Shown: positions 1 to 12,790, counted from the first letter of the stretch. The stretch: DNA of 64,000 nt from Phascolarctos cinereus (GCF_002099425.1 NW_018343953.1:6274001-6338000), one strand, 5' to 3'. Made by a program: numbers and translations. Notes: generated by a model from the sequence alone, not told the origin.

Positions 1-394
1 CTCTGGCCCTCCCTCCTTCCACCACCACCACCATCACCAGTATATTGCTAGCTTTCCCACATGACAGCTCCCCAAGCTCTATCTGGTTGTCTGATGCTAG
101 CCCAAGGCTCAACCACTGAGCCTTGACTATCAGTAGGGTATATTACATATCTCCTCCATGCCAGCCATTACCCTTTGAGGAGCTAAAAAGAGAACATCTC
201 ATTTGAGTATATGGGGCCATTGTGACCAAGACAAATTATTCTGGAGGTAGTCCTCATGACATAGAGTCCATCACTGGGAACCTAGTTTTACCCAGATTTA
301 CTCTTCTTGAGAAGAACAGGCACAAGACATAGCAGTTATCATCTCCTTGTGGTATAGGCACACTGATATTCATGAGCTTCTTCATATGTACTGG

Positions 395-515
395 ATGCAT
401 TATATACCTCACAGAGTTATTGTGAGATTCAAATAAGATGATATTTGTAAAGAATTTTGTAAACTTTGAAGTGCTACATAAGTAGTTATTGTTGTTATTA
501 TTTCTTTAAAGCCTT
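395..515 (+). mobile_element. MIR-like SINE, 3' part
   Basis: CACAGAGTTATTGTGAGATT ... GTGCTACATAAGTAGTTATT, the usual 3' half of a MIR. Confidence 0.5.
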
Positions 516-2067
516 CTTCCATGATGACTCACCATCAACTTCTGAATCCTGAATGAGGTCATTCCAGTTCTTGCCTCTAGGCTGGCAAATCACACAGACT
601 TCTTTGAGCCCACGATGTTTATTCAAATTTTATATTCAGATCTGAAACCTCACTAATAGCATTTGAAGCACCCATATACACTCATTCCTGTGGGAGAAAA
701 ACTAAACTCACTTGAAAAGTGATGTGTTAGCCTCAGCATACCTAGCACAGGGTGTTTTAAAAATCTCCACCATTTTTCATGTAATCCTCAAAAGCAGCTC
801 TACAGTGACATCAGTACTAAATGTGCAAGGCCTGGATGGCCCATTAACTTAAGATGCCATAGGGACATGTGGTGAGGCACATACCTACTGGCTCCTGGAG
901 ACTTACAGAGGAGTAGGACCAAAGATTAACAGAGATAAGACTCAAATGGGCCTACACCTGGTCCCATTGCTTAGAAATACACTTACTGGAGTAGATAGAA
1001 AGATTGTCCCCACTGCACTTGAGATGCTAATGGCCTTACCTCCCACCTCTTTAGGTAATTCATTCCCTGTGGGGTGTGCCAGTATTCAATCAGGAATTTA
1101 TTTCACATGCCCTGTATGCCACAGGTTGCACCCTTAGTATCAAATGGTCTGGCTTTTGGATAGCTGGCTGCTTGATATCTTCCTATCCTGGGGATCCTAA
1201 GCAAACATAGTCTTGGGTTACAGTGAGGGTTACTGGTCTTGTTAGAACAACCTACCTAGAGGCTTTAAACCAGAGGCTAGATGGAGTTTGGCTGAAATGG
1301 GAACCTTTAGAGCACTTACCAAGGCCATGAATGTGGCCACCATTGCTCTGATGGAACAGGACTGGTAGTAGAACTCTACATATCCAAATTGTAGTTCAAC
1401 TATAGATCCCTTGAAATCTCAGTGGAACTCATGGTCATTAGACCATGGGAAGAGCTGAAATGAAACAGTCATTCATGTTCCTGCCCAGACAAAATTTCTA
1501 TCAATGCCTGAAAACTGTGCAAGCTAAGCACAAGCTCTAACAGGTCCCACCAACCTAGAAAGGCAGCAAGGGTGAACCCAGCAAAGATCATGGGTCTGCC
1601 ATCTAAAGACTAGACTAGCTAAGTATGGGAGAGAATCCTATGACCTCTTCCTTTCTTTCACCTCAGCCACTTGCAAGGATGGTCATCCCCTTGATACCAC
1701 TATCACTTTTAAGTCTTTAATTTTCATGATCTATGACTCTGAAATTCACCTATAAGACTACAACCTTATAGTTTTCCAACTCTTCTATTGTCTTACTCCT
1801 CCTAAATTTATTCTTTTTCTCCATCACAATCTCTCTAGGATTCTTAACTTGGAACTTGAAGGAAGCTGGATAAAGCACAGCACAGAAGACAATGATTTTT
1901 TTTTAATCTCCAGGTATACACAATAAAATGAAGATTGTGAAATAAGAGCAGGTCAATGACCTAGTCTGTTTCACCTCTCCTTTCGTTTTTACTCCTTGAT
2001 TCATTTATATACTTTTTGCATATAATTTTAATTTAATATTTTTACTAATTAGATATAAAACAATTTT
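516..2067. other. Intergenic, nothing recognised
   Basis: Mixed sequence without long frames, cysteine-rich exons or familiar repeats, apart from an A/T-rich end near 1990-2070. Confidence 0.4.
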
Positions 2068-2139
2068 AACTTTTTTTTTTGCTTTTTGGTAAGGCAACCA
2101 GGGTTAAGTGACTTGCCCAGGGTCACAGAGCCAGTGTGT
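2068..2139 (-). mobile_element. tRNA-headed marsupial SINE, partial
   Basis: Poly-T followed by GGGTTAAGTGACTTGCCCAGG; breaks off into the L1 at 2140. Confidence 0.6.
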
Positions 2140-2595
2140 TAACATCATTTTTTTCAAATTTTGAATTCCAAATTTTCTCCCACACTCCACTCCACCCCAA
2201 TTGAGAAGGCAAGCAATCTGACATAGGTTATACATGTGTAGTCCTGCAAAACACATTTCTTTGTAAGTCATTCTGTAAAAAAAAACACAGACAAAAAAAA
2301 AGAAAAAGAAGGATAGTAACATACAAAACATTTAAAAATAAAGTAAAGGAAAAGTATTTTTGATCTTCATTCAGGCAGATCTTTCTCTGAAGATAGACAG
2401 CATCTTTCATCATAAGTCCTTCAGAATTATCTTGGATCATTGTATTGCTGAGAACTACTAAATTATTCACAGTAGATCATTATATGATATCACTGCTACT
2501 GTGTATAATGTTCTCTTGGTTCTATTCATTTCAACTTACATCAGTTCATGTAAGTCTTTCCAGGTTTTTGGAGAGCATCCTGCTCATCTATTCAT
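2140..2595 (-). mobile_element. Antisense L1 3' end
   Basis: L1 3' UTR and last ORF2 codons on the - strand: ATCTGACATAGGTTATACATG at 2217 and the TGTTCTCTTGGTTCTATTC block at 2510 are standard antisense landmarks. Confidence 0.7.
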
Positions 2596-3188
2596 ACACT
2601 TCTGAGGGGGATATCAAAAGAACTGAGAGGAAACTATTACCTGAATGGGGTTATCTTGGAGGCATCTCTGAAAAGGGTTTGGGGGTGTAGTTTGGCCATC
2701 AACCATTCAAAAGGATCTAAAAGGAACTTTCTAAACCCAAGTTAGATACTGTATAGAGCTAGGGAATTAAGCAGAAGCAGAGAGGTGGGGGGCGGGGAGT
2801 GTTTAAGAGAATAAACTTAAACTTAATCTTAGCCTGAACTATGCTGACTTTACCTGATGGCCTCACTGAATATGGTGGCTCATAACCCTAGGCTATACAC
2901 TAAAAAGGCATTGCAGCCCTTGTCAGGGAAAGGCTTACTAGCCAATAAATAAATGATCTCCAAATCCAAGACTTTGCTCAACACTTGTAAAGAGACTTTA
3001 CCAATGAAAAAGAAAACTAGGACCTAGAATCCACACACTAGGACAGTTTGGATCCCACTGGCATCCTTTCAAGTCCACCCACTGACATAGACCATGGGAG
3101 TGACTGGTCAAATAAACCCAAAAAGGACCCTTTGAATACATCTATAGGGGCCAGACAGGCTGGAAGGCATGGACTGCCTTAGCATAAA
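2596..3188. other. Intergenic, nothing recognised
   Basis: Between the antisense L1 and the (TGAA)n tract. No frame or known repeat seen. Confidence 0.4.
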
Positions 3189-3233
3189 AATGAATGAATG
3201 AATGAATGAATGAATGAATGAATGAATGAATGA
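3189..3233. repeat. (TGAA)n microsatellite
   Basis: About eleven tetranucleotide units at the left edge of duplication copy A. Confidence 0.95.
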
Positions 3234-3389
3234 GCAAAAGCTTTCAGTTATAAAAGCAACTAGTAACAAGCCCTTCTGCTGGTTGCCTTGCCTCTGGACT
3301 CTATGGGTCAGCCCACATTTCTGCCTCAGTTCCTAACTTTGCCCTTTGGATTCCCTAAGCACTAGTTCAGACTTCACTGTTTTACCCTT

Positions 3390-4250
3390 GCTCTCTAATG
3401 CCACACTTCAATATAGACTGACCATCTTGTTCTTTTGCTAACACTATTCCCTAATTCTGGAATCCCCTGCTCCTCCAACTTTGTGCGTTTAATTCTTACC
3501 CATATTTTAAAACCCGGTCCAAATGCTACCTCCCCTAAGAAGTCTTCCTTGATTCTACCCTCCCTTACCCTGATTAGTGATAGCCTTTCCCCTCTGACCT
3601 CACATGTTGGTGTTGTTCTTCAGTCATTTTCAGTTGGGTCTAACTCTTCAGGACCCCATTTGAGGTTTTCTTGGCAAAGATACTGGAGTGGTTTGACATT
3701 TCCTTCTCCAGCTTATTTTACAGATGAAGAAACTGAGGCGAAGAGAGTTAAATAATGAAGAGAGTCACAGCAATAAATGTCTGAGGCCAGATTTGAAATC
3801 AGGAAAGTTATTCTCCTTGAGTCCAGGCCTGGAAGCTATATATTATGCCACCCAGCTGACTTCACATAGCACTCCCTTTTGAAATTCCTCAGTGTACTTA
3901 TCATATAATATTGAGTATCATAATTATTTGTGTTAGTGGCTTATCCCTTACTAGCCTACGAGCTGCATGAAAGCATAGTCATGTCGTATCTAGGAAGAGC
4001 CTTTCCAGAATTATCATAGACTGCTTACTTTCACACAATCTTATAGCTCAGAGAAACTGTCTTTTTTGCTGTTCTTCACGATCATTAAATCTTCCCTCTC
4101 CATAATTTTGTAGTAGCTTGTCCCCCATACTTAGAGAGCACTCCCTCCTTAGAATCCCCATTTTTCTTCAAGGCTCAACTCAAATGTTACCTGCTACATG
4201 AGGCCTTTACTAATCACTCCCAGCTACCAGTGATTGTGTTAGAAATTAAA
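3390..4250 (+). mobile_element. L2-type LINE 3' region, copy A
   Basis: Short blocks such as CTACCTCCCCTAAGAAGTC and GTAGGAAGAGCC-like exits follow the L2 3' UTR pattern. It is split by an RTE-tail SINE at 3606-3855. The counterpart without the SINE is 35125-35690. Confidence 0.5.
3606..3855 (-). mobile_element. SINE with RTE/BovB-like tail
   Basis: Antisense copy running TGTTGTTCTTCAGTCATTTT ... TTTTCTTGGCAAAGATACTGG ... CCACCCAG. Target copies CTGACCTCACAT (3594-3605) and CTGACTTCACAT (3856-3867). The site is empty in copy B at 35288. Confidence 0.75.
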
Positions 4251-4299
4251 AAAAAAAAGAAACCTACTAATTTTGACTATATCTTGTATCAGTGGGTTA

Positions 4300-4505
4300 C
4301 AGGGGTGGGAACGTGCAGCCTCAAGGTCACATGTAGCCCTCTAGGTCCTCAAGTGCAGCCCTTTGGCTGAATCCAAACTTCACAGAACAAATCCCCTTAA
4401 TAAAAGTATTTGTTCTGCAAAACTTGGACTCAGTCAAAAGGCCACACCCAAAGACCAAGAAAGCTACAAGTGACCTCAAGGCCACAGGTACTCCCCCCCC
4501 CCCCG
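4300..4505. mobile_element. Palindromic hAT-type MITE, copy A
   Basis: Begins CAGGGGTGGGAACGTGCAG and folds back on itself around TTCACAGAACAAATCC / ATTTGTTCTGCAAAACTT. It is the same family as 41841-42043. The right end has run into a C tract. The matching site in copy B (about 35725-35735) lacks it, so it entered copy A after the duplication or was lost from B. Confidence 0.75.
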
Positions 4506-4912
4506 ACTGGTATGTAGGTTGATAGCTATCCATATTCCTTTGGTTTACCTTGCTTCACTAGTAAAGGGCTGAAGTCTTTTTGTTGGGGATTTTTTCAGCC
4601 CTTCGGCATCTTCCCTTCCATCAGAAGGGCACTCAATGCCCTCCTAATTTGTCACCTCCAGGACAAAGGTTCTTTATATACACTTGGTCCAATCTTCTAG
4701 CTTCTCCTCTGTTTACTCTCTTTAGTATCATTTCTATCTGTGATGTTTGGGTCTAGTTATGGTGGTTCCACTGCCCTTGATTGAGGAAAGAATTTATTAA
4801 AAATAATTCTTATAAATTACAAATCTTTTTATAATTGTAAATTTTAAATTATAAATCTTTTATAAATTATAAACCTTTTCTTCTATTGGTTATCATCCCA
4901 CTTGCTTCTTTA

Positions 4913-5059
4913 TTTGTTTTTTGGTTAAGCAACGGGGTTAAGTGACTTGCCTAGGGTCACACAGCTAATAAGTGTTATGTGTCTGAGGCTAGATTTGAAC
5001 TCAGGTCCTCCTGAATCCAGGGCCGGTGCTCTATCCACTGCATCACCTAGCTGCCCCCA
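4913..5059 (-). mobile_element. tRNA-headed marsupial SINE
   Basis: Complete antisense copy ending CACCTAGCTGCCCCC. Perfect target copies ACTTGCTTCTTTA at 4900-4912 and 5060-5072. Confidence 0.85.
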
Positions 5060-5189
5060 ACTTGCTTCTTTAAATGTCCTTGGGGTGGCTTTGGTTAGTT
5101 AATATCTTTTAAAACTTGTATTTAAAAGCATTATTATGTGGAATAAATTCCTATTTTCATAATTGAATCCATCATAATAACAACCACAC

Positions 5190-5420
5190 TCACATGTCAA
5201 TAGATCTTTAAGGTTTATAAAGAAGTTTCTTTCCTAATATCTGTACCTATGAGGTCATAGCACAAATATTGTCAACCGCATTTTACAGATAAGGAAACTG
5301 AGGGCCAAGGAGAACTGATTTATCCAAGGTGAGACAACCAGTATGTTTCAGAGGCTGGACGTGAGCCCAGTTCTTCTGACTACAAATATAGCATTCTTTG
5401 TACCATCCCACATTTCCTCG
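5190..5420 (-). mobile_element. MIR-like SINE
   Basis: CATTTTACAGATAAGGAAAC and flanks match antisense MIR. Present also in copy B at 36085-36300. Confidence 0.55.
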
Positions 5421-5929
5421 CACAGAAAAAAAAGTGAAAACCCAATGAATGTCAAAATCAGTGATTCAATCCTTATAAAAATAATCAATTTTGGATAACC
5501 AAATAGTTTGAAATTCTTTGCAAGGATCCATAGAAATCCCTACAACTAGTACTCACACAAAAGGGGCAGACAGGTTTCATTTTAAGGTAAGTCCTTCTCA
5601 GTCTTGGACTGCCAAGATTTTAAAATTAGTTGTTATTGGGGCTTATTATTATAAAGAGAATAAAGTGGACAAAGAAGGGTATCTTTGTCTTCACTAGATA
5701 CTTGGAAATTTCAATGACCTCCTGCAGCCACATAACTTTCTCTTAAACTATCCATCAAAGGTCTTCAGAATAGGGCAGAGACCTAACTAAGGAAAGATGA
5801 CCTGGGCTCTGTCCCAAGGTACCAAATTTAGAGAACACTGTTGGCACTTGCAGTGTAAAAACAACAAAGGTCAGCACCTCAGTAACAAGAACAATTATTA
5901 AAAGTAAGAAAGTAATGACAATAATGATG

Positions 5930-6180
5930 GTGATGACGATAGCATTTATGTAATGCTTTAAGGTGTATGATTTGCTTTACAAATGCTATTTCATTTTATC
6001 CACACAACAATCTTCAGTAGATGCTACTATTATACCATTTTACAGTGAGGAAACTGAGGCAGATAGAGGTGAAATGGTTTGCCCCAGACTCACGTAGCTA
6101 ATAAATGTCTGAGGTCAGATCAGACCTCAGGTCTTCTTGGTACCAGTCCAACGCTATCTACCTTACTGCACTAAATAGCA
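5930..6180 (-). mobile_element. MIR-like SINE, copy A
   Basis: ACCATTTTACAGTGAGGAAAC ... TAGCTAATAAATGTCTGAGG. Counterpart in copy B at 38170-38420, so it predates the duplication. Confidence 0.6.
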
Positions 6181-6573
6181 AGCTAGGGTAAGTTCTTATG
6201 CCCTCTTTTCTTCCCATTAACCCCCATCTCCATATACCAAGCTTCCTAGCAAAGGCCTCAGTCTGGGTTTCTAGAATCTCCATGTCTTCCTTCCTCCTTC
6301 CCCAGTAATGGTCACCCTTCAGGCTGCTTGTCCTGGGCATAGTTTATGTACTAAACCCAGGCGCAAAAATTCCTGGTTTTAAGGCTCTGGATGGGGACAC
6401 TCTAGTCTAGGAAAATGCAAAGGAAAAAATTCTATACCTGCTTTCTCATATAATGGTTTAATCAGTTACCTAATTTGGAAGCTGGTAGTTTCCAGAGAAT
6501 CTGGAAGTGTCCTCCAGCTTCTTAAGCTCGGCTAGTCAAGGAGAACATTATTCTCCCAGGGAATTAGAAGCCC

Positions 6574-6667
6574 TTAAATAAAAAGTGGGCAGACTGACTT
6601 CCTGGCGGAAACCTGAAGCCTCCTCTATCAGCCCAGCTGCTCATCCTCTCAACTGACTCCTTCTCCC
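6574..6667 (+). promoter_or_regulatory. Gene A core promoter and 5' UTR
   Basis: A TATA-like TAAATAAAAAG lies at 6576-6586, about 85 bases before the start codon. The stretch from about 6460 to the ATG matches the same interval before gene B (38690-38917) at about nine bases in ten by eye. That is better than much of the surrounding duplication and suggests conserved control sequence. The transcription start is inferred from TATA spacing. Confidence 0.5.
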
Positions 6668-6722
6668 ATGAGAATCATGTTCCTTTTCTCTGTTGTCTTC
6701 CTCTTTGTGGTCCTCATACCAG
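6668..6722 (+). CDS. Beta-defensin gene A, exon 1 (signal peptide)
   Basis: The first coding exon encodes MRIMFLFSVVFLFVVLIP plus the first base of the next codon. It is a short basic N-terminus followed by a strongly hydrophobic core ending in Pro-Gly/Ala, typical of beta-defensin signal peptides (compare MRI-type starts in DEFB103 and DEFB114). The exon ends CCAG|GTAAGG, a consensus donor in phase 1, the phase expected for this family. The partner exon begins at 17715, giving an intron of about 11 kb swollen by L1 insertions. Joining the two gives 78 residues. Expression is not shown, but start, donor, acceptor and reading frame are all intact. I cannot assign a one-to-one orthologue. Confidence 0.85.
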
Positions 6723-7002
6723 GTAAGGTCGGATTAAAATGATGGTAGGGGGCACACTGCCTGGGGCAGCTTTCTAGAATACTTCGGTCACTTTAGCCCC
6801 AAGGTCCAATTCTAAGCCTTGAGCATCCAGAAATTCAGTTTATTAGTTTCTCCAGGCCTAGGTCTTTTTCAAATTGTAAAGTTCATGATTGTTTGGGATA
6901 CTTCCAGCATCCAACTTTCTTTTGTCTTTCTTCCCAGCATCATTTAGCAACTCCCATCCCAGCTCCCTTTAGCTGCCCCTAACTTCAGACACTCTCCTCA
7001 TT

Positions 7003-7412
7003 TTTTTTAATTTTTAAAATCTTCTGTTTTTTACATCATCTTCACTTCCAAATATAGCCTCCCTGTCTTCCAAACCCAAAGAAAGGTGCTCTGTAACAGA
7101 AAAAAAAAAAAGGAAAAAAGAAATTCAGCAAAACCAAACAAGGTGCCAGTTGAGACTGATAGTATATTCAGCATCTTATACCCATACTCCCTCACCTCTA
7201 CAAATAAAGGGCATAGGTATATATTCTGATCTCTTCTTCTGAACCAAGTTCGCTCACTATAATTGTGCAGCATTCCAGTTTTTTTGGTTGGTTGGTCGGT
7301 CTTTCCATATTTACATTGTTTTGGGCAATACACCTATTGTTTTCCTTCTTTCTTTTTCTTTTTGCTTTCTCCACTTTGCCTCAGTGAAAATTAATCTTTT
7401 ATCCATTCATTT
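7003..7412 (-). mobile_element. Antisense L1 3' UTR, copy A
   Basis: Matches 39283-39690 in copy B, so it predates the duplication. In A it is split from its ORF2 part (8025-8365) by about 610 bases of unrelated sequence. Confidence 0.55.
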
Positions 7413-8024
7413 TAGGAAGCTCTGATGATCATAAAGTTTTTCTTAATACTGAGCAGAAATTTATTCCTCTGTGACTTCCATTCAATGTTCTCACATTTCT
7501 CGTGCTATAAGTGGGAAAATTGAGGCACGCAGAGGGGAAGTAACTTGCCCAAGGTCATACTCCTGTTCTGTGGGACCAAATGGAACAAGTCTAAGCAAAA
7601 CAAGTACTTTTAGAACTGGAACTAGAATTCCAGTCCACTGAGTTCCAATTTCACTGCTTTTGTTATATCACAGTTTGAAGAGTGCCCCTCTATCAGCGTG
7701 CCACAACACCTGAAGTTTCCTGTATCTGTTTCAATCTGTCAGGTTAAAGCACTCAAGGATCCTATTGAAAGTCATCTGTTACTTTCTCCAGCCCATCCAG
7801 GGGTGGATTAGTTTATTATATTAGATTGTTGTTGAGGATACTACCTATTTTCCAGTTATCCAGGCTCACAACTTTGGAGGTTTCCTTCTTCCTTATTCTG
7901 CCCCCACAACTGTCATATCCAGTTGGTTTCCAACTCTTGTCAGTTCTCCCTCCATCCCCTCTTCCCTACTCTTGCCATTACTACTCTTACTTGGACTATT
8001 GCAAAATAAAATAAAAGATAAATA

Positions 8025-8365
8025 AGTCCTTCCATGCTTCTTACATTGTACTTCCTCCATAGTAAAATTCCACTGCATTCATGTTCCCCAGGTTCTTCAG
8101 GCTTTCTCCAACTTACAGGTATCTATTTTGTTTCCAGTTCTTTGCCCCTATAGAAAGTGCTGCTATAAGTACTTAACTATCTACGGGGCCTTTCTTTCTA
8201 TCTTTGACCTCCTTGGTGTATATAATTAGCAATGGATCTCTGGATCAAAGTCTATGGACGTTTTAATCACATTCACATCATAATTTCCAATTGCTATCCA
8301 GAACGGTTGGACCACTTTACAGCCCCACCAACAGTGCATCGAGGGACTTGTCTCTCCAACATGCC
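8025..8365 (-). mobile_element. Antisense L1 ORF2 piece, copy A
   Basis: Antisense ORF2 landmarks are present (GGATCAAAGTCTATGGACG, CCAGAACGGTTGGACCAC). The counterpart in copy B is 39700-40015. Confidence 0.6.
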
Positions 8366-8515
8366 CCTCATTTTTCAGATGAGGAGACCAACATATAGAA
8401 TTAACATGACTTGCGTAGGAATACACGTTGAGTTAGTGGGTAAAAGTTTCCACTCCCTAGAAGAACCTCTACTTGGGCCTTTACTTCTCAGTGATCCAAA
8501 TCAAGGTGTCTAATG

Positions 8516-8762
8516 ACAAGGCAGCTGGTGGCCCGGTGGACAGAGTGCTGGAGTCAGAAAGACAAGTTCAAATCCAGATTCAGACACCTACCAGCTGAAT
8601 GACCCTGGGCAAGTCATTTAACCACTGTCTTCCTCAGTTTCCTCAACTGTAAAATGGGGATAATAATTGTATTTACCTCACAGGGCTGTTGTGAGGATAA
8701 AAGTAGATATTTGCAAAGCACTATGGCACATAGTAGGCTCTTAATAAATACTTGCTTATTCC
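8516..8762 (+). mobile_element. MIR-like SINE, copy A
   Basis: GAGTTCAAATC-type head, CCCTGGGCAAGTCATTTAACC, CTCACAGGGCTGTTGTGAGG and a GCACATAGTAGGCTCTTAAT end. Counterpart at 40225-40460. Confidence 0.6.
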
Positions 8763-9164
8763 CCTCTCTTCTTATTCACCCTTTTAAAAATGGAAAGGAG
8801 TATAGGGTGGAGCTGAGGAGGCTTATTAATGAGGAGAAGTTAGCAGAAGCTGTAGAGTAACCTGGTGTCATTCCCTGTTAACAGCCAGTATGGATATCAA
8901 TGGTCCCTCTCACCACCCTGAAGATTCATTAACTTTCCAGAACCTCCATAAGTACCATTCTAGCCAATATCAGTGTCCTCATCTGTAAAATGGGGACAAT
9001 AATGTACAAAGTGTCTTTCTTATTCCATAATAACCCAAAGGCTATAGTATAAGGCTCAGAGGAGAAAATGCATGTAAAGTACTTTCTAAACCTTAAAATT
9101 CTATATAAATGCCAGTTATGATTACCGTTGATTTCATTAACTCCTGTAGGTTCAATGATCATTA

Positions 9165-9345
9165 AGAAAACACACAGTTTAGTAGTTAATGTTGTAGGCA
9201 GGAAGATCTGTATTTAAATCCTACATCTGATACTCACTATCTATATGACCATTATCCTCAGTTTCTCCATCTGTAAAATGAGAGAGCTAGACTGATCACC
9301 TCTGACTTCCCTTCTAGCTCTAAATATATGATCTCATGTTATTTA
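9165..9345 (+). mobile_element. MIR-like SINE
   Basis: CCTCAGTTTCTCCATCTGTAAAATGAG and flanking SINE pattern. Confidence 0.5.
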
Positions 9346-9404
9346 TACACATGACTCCCGAGTCTACATATCTATTCATCACCTGAGCTCTAGTCCCTGT
9401 TTCC

Positions 9405-10535
9405 AACTGCCTGCTGAATATTTCCATTTGGATTAGCCATACCTCTCAAACTCTCACCACAAAATTCACTGCCTTATCCTTGTCCACAGAGCCATCTTCC
9501 TAATTTCTCCATTTCTTCTGAGGGTACCACCATTCTTCCAAACATCCAGCTTTGCAATGTTAGAGTCATACTCTGTTCCTTTTCCTTCATCAATCGACAT
9601 CTAATTAGTTTTGTTGACTCTCCCACCACCACATCTCTAAATATATCTCCTCTCCACTCATACAGTTACCACTTTGGGCTAGACCCTTGTCACCTTTCTC
9701 CTAGATTATTAAAAAAGTATCCTAAATGATCTCTTTGCCTCAAGTCTCTACCCAGTTTCATCCATCTTCCATATAGCTGCCAAATTAATACTCCTAAAGT
9801 ACAGTTCTGACCATGTCTTTCCCCTATTCAAGAATCCTCAGTAACTCCCTAGTGTCTCTAGGATAAAATGTAAGCCTCTCTGTTTAGTACTTAAAGTCCT
9901 TCACCATCTGGTTCCTATAGCTCTTTCCATACTAGTCACACAGTACTCACCTTACTATACCCTATCTTCCAGCCAAATTGGCCTCCTTGCTGAGCCCATA
10001 CACAATATACTGCTCCTGCCTCCATGTTTTCACAAAGGTTCTTTGCTCTGCCCATTGCCCCAAATGCTCTCCCTCCTCACTTGTCTCTTGGACCCCCTAG
10101 ATCCCTTCAAGGATCAGTTCACATGCCACCTCCTAGACCACCTCCCCCCTTTGTTTGTGCTCCCCTTCAACCTGGAAATGATTAAATTTATTTTGCATAT
10201 ATCTTGCACTTACTTGTCTGATTATATATGGCATCCCTGCAAAATGTAAGCTCTTTCAAAGCGGGGACTGTTTCATTTTGTCTTAAGGCTGTGGTTCTTG
10301 AGAGGCAGCATGGCCTCCTAAGGCAGAGAACAGGTCTCAAAGCCAGGAACACCTAACAATGGATTCAAATCCTACATTTACTAGCTATGTGACCGTGGTC
10401 AAATCACTCAGCCTGTCAGGAATATAGGCCACTCACTGAAATCATAAGCTACAGAGAAGGTGTTAAACATCTTTGGCACAGTGCTTGGCACATAGTAGAC
10501 ACTTAATAAATGTTTGTTGACTGACTATCTGACTA
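9405..10535 (+). mobile_element. L2-type LINE 3' region
   Basis: Typical L2 3' UTR order: CCTCTAGGATAAAATGTAA, TTAAAGTCCTTCACCATCTGG, TTCCAGCCAAATTGGCCTCC, CCTTCAAGGATCAGTTCAC and, at the end, GCACATAGTAGACACTTAATAAATG. The 68-codon open frame at 10043 is part of it. A MIR-like piece lies at about 10295-10430. Confidence 0.6.
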
Positions 10536-11431
10536 CAGATACAGGGCTGAGCACACCTGGCTCCTCTTTGCTACCTCCTCAAAATTTGTGTAGTCCAGGA
10601 AGCAAACCTGAGTCACATGCTTGGAAGGCAGCTCCAACATTAATGCAGAAAGTGACATACATGTAACAGATGGATCCAGACAGAGAGCTATGAGATATTA
10701 AGAAGGAAGAGGTTGCATTCAGCTAGAAATGGAGAGTTTCAGAGAAGGCTTCATGAAGGTTTCATCTGCACAAGCTAGGTTTTTAAAGTGACAATCCGGT
10801 TAACTTATCTGTGCTAAGGAGCTAATGACACAAAGGTTAGAGAAGATATTTGAAGTCCTTCTTAACTTCCCAGGTGAATAGAGGCAATAGAGGTTACATA
10901 TTACATAATAAATTATGTAATAAATATTGCATAACAAATAATTTTGAGAAGAACAGTATGATATGTAAACTCTCAGAAGAAGATCATTACCAAAGTGAAA
11001 GAGTTCATGGAAAAGGGAGAGTTTGGGTTGAGCTTCAAAAAGATGGATAAGAATCCAATAGCATTCTAGGGAAGATTAGCTATGTGGCCTTATGTAAGTC
11101 ACCTAACCTCTTTCGTACTTCATGTTTCTATCTCTAAAATAATCCTAACACTATGTACCTCAAAGGATTGCTGTAAGAAAAGCACTCTCTAAGCCTTAAG
11201 ATGGTTTAGCAATGTAAACTGTTATCTTGCTTCTACCCATGGGCTACATCCATCTATCCATCTATGCTACAGCAAAATTGGGTTGCTCTCTGTCCTCTGA
11301 ACATCATGTCCAAAGCCCTCCTGACCCTATGCCTTTGCTTGGAATGTCCCCTTTCTTCCTTCCAATTACTCAGTGAGGTAGGTAGTACAAGGATCATGAT
11401 TTCCATTTACAAATATGGAAATGAAACAATG

Positions 11432-11603
11432 TGTTGTTCAATCATTTTTTCAATAGTGCCCAACTCTTCATGATCCCATCTGAGATTTTCTTGGCAAAAA
11501 TACAAGAGTGATTGTCCATTTCCTTCTCCAGCTCATTAGACAGATGAAGAAACTGAGGCAAACAGGGTTAAGTAACTTGCCCACGGTCACACAGCTGCTT
11601 GTT
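11432..11603 (-). mobile_element. SINE with RTE/BovB-like tail
   Basis: GTGTTGTTCAATCATTTTTTC ... CTTGGCAAAAATACAAGAG ... ACACAGCTG. Directly abuts the RTE LINE at 11604 in the same orientation. Confidence 0.65.
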
Positions 11604-12060
11604 TGTTTGTTGTACTTCATTCTCAAAAAGGACCAAAGTTCTTCAGAGAGTCCTTGAGAGTGTACCTGTACCGCTTCTTTTGACCACCATATGAGCACCT
11701 GTCTTGAGTGGGTTCTTCACAGAATAGACAAATGTACACTTGGCATTCAAACAATGTGGTCAGCAGACTGGAGCTGCTCTCTCTGCAGTGGAGTTTGAAA
11801 GCTTGACAGCTCAGCTTGAGAAAGGGCCTTAGGGTCTAGTACCTTATCTTGCCAGGTGGTCTTCAGAATTTTCCTAAAACAATTCAAATGGAAGTGATTC
11901 AGTTTGCTGGCATGGCAGTAGCATACTGTCCAGGTTTCACAGGCATACAACAGTGAGGTCAGCACAACAGCTCTGTAGACTTTCAGTTTGGTAGGCTGTT
12001 ACTTGTTCTTATATACCTGTTCTCTCCCACACTTTCCTTTGCAGGCTCCCAAACACTGAG
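11604..12060 (-). mobile_element. RTE (BovB-related) LINE, 3' end
   Basis: On the - strand 11965-11747 reads LTSLLYACETWTVCYCHASK, the conserved C-terminal block of RTE reverse transcriptases (usually LLYGCETWTVYRRHARKLNHFH). The 3' end is near the TTGTTTGTTGTACTTCATTC at 11600. An open stretch of about 72 codons remains. Confidence 0.75.
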
Positions 12061-12619
12061 CTAGCTCTGGCAATCAGAGGAAGAGGATACGGGGCTGGAG
12101 GGTACTTCCAGAGTGAGAAGTCCAGGACTGGAGTGAACTTTCAGGGTGAAGAAGTCTCTTGGCCATGGTAGAGAAACTCCTAAGAGTTAGGAGTGCAGCC
12201 TGGAGAGGAAGGAAAAAAAGGCGATAAGGTTTTATTTCATCTTCATGTGATCCCTGGGAGGGGAGAAGTACAATTGCAACTACCCTCATTTTAGTGATAA
12301 GGAAACCAAGGCTCCCTGACCCAGTAAGTGACAAAGAAGGAATACATTAGCAAATAGTAGCACCTAATTAAGTCCAACTAAAACAACAGTCTTGGCTGGA
12401 CATCCTAGAACATCTAAATAAACAATTCCAACCAGCTCATCCTAATAAACCAATTCATCCCAGTATTCCAGAGTATGGGTTTCAGCTGACTCATATTGTA
12501 GGTGCAATTGGAATTCAATTGTATATAAAATCATAAACTTTATAGGAGCAATGCTGGAACTACTTTAGGGACAAGATGATCAGATGAAAACATTCTCCCT
12601 AAACTTTCATTTCTATGTT

Positions 12620-12790
12620 ATGTGACACAATAGTACACTGACAAGACTTCTAGTCTTTGGATGAAGAATCAGAAGACCTGGGTTCAGATCCAATCTCTGT
12701 CACTCTGTCACACTGAGTGTGAGTACGGATAAGCATTTAATTTCTCTGTGCCTCATTTTCTCTATTCAATTTAAATCAGCTTAACAAAAA
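12620..12790 (+). mobile_element. MIR-like SINE
   Basis: GAAGACCTGGGTTCAGATCC followed by TCTGTGCCTCATTTTCTC. Confidence 0.5.
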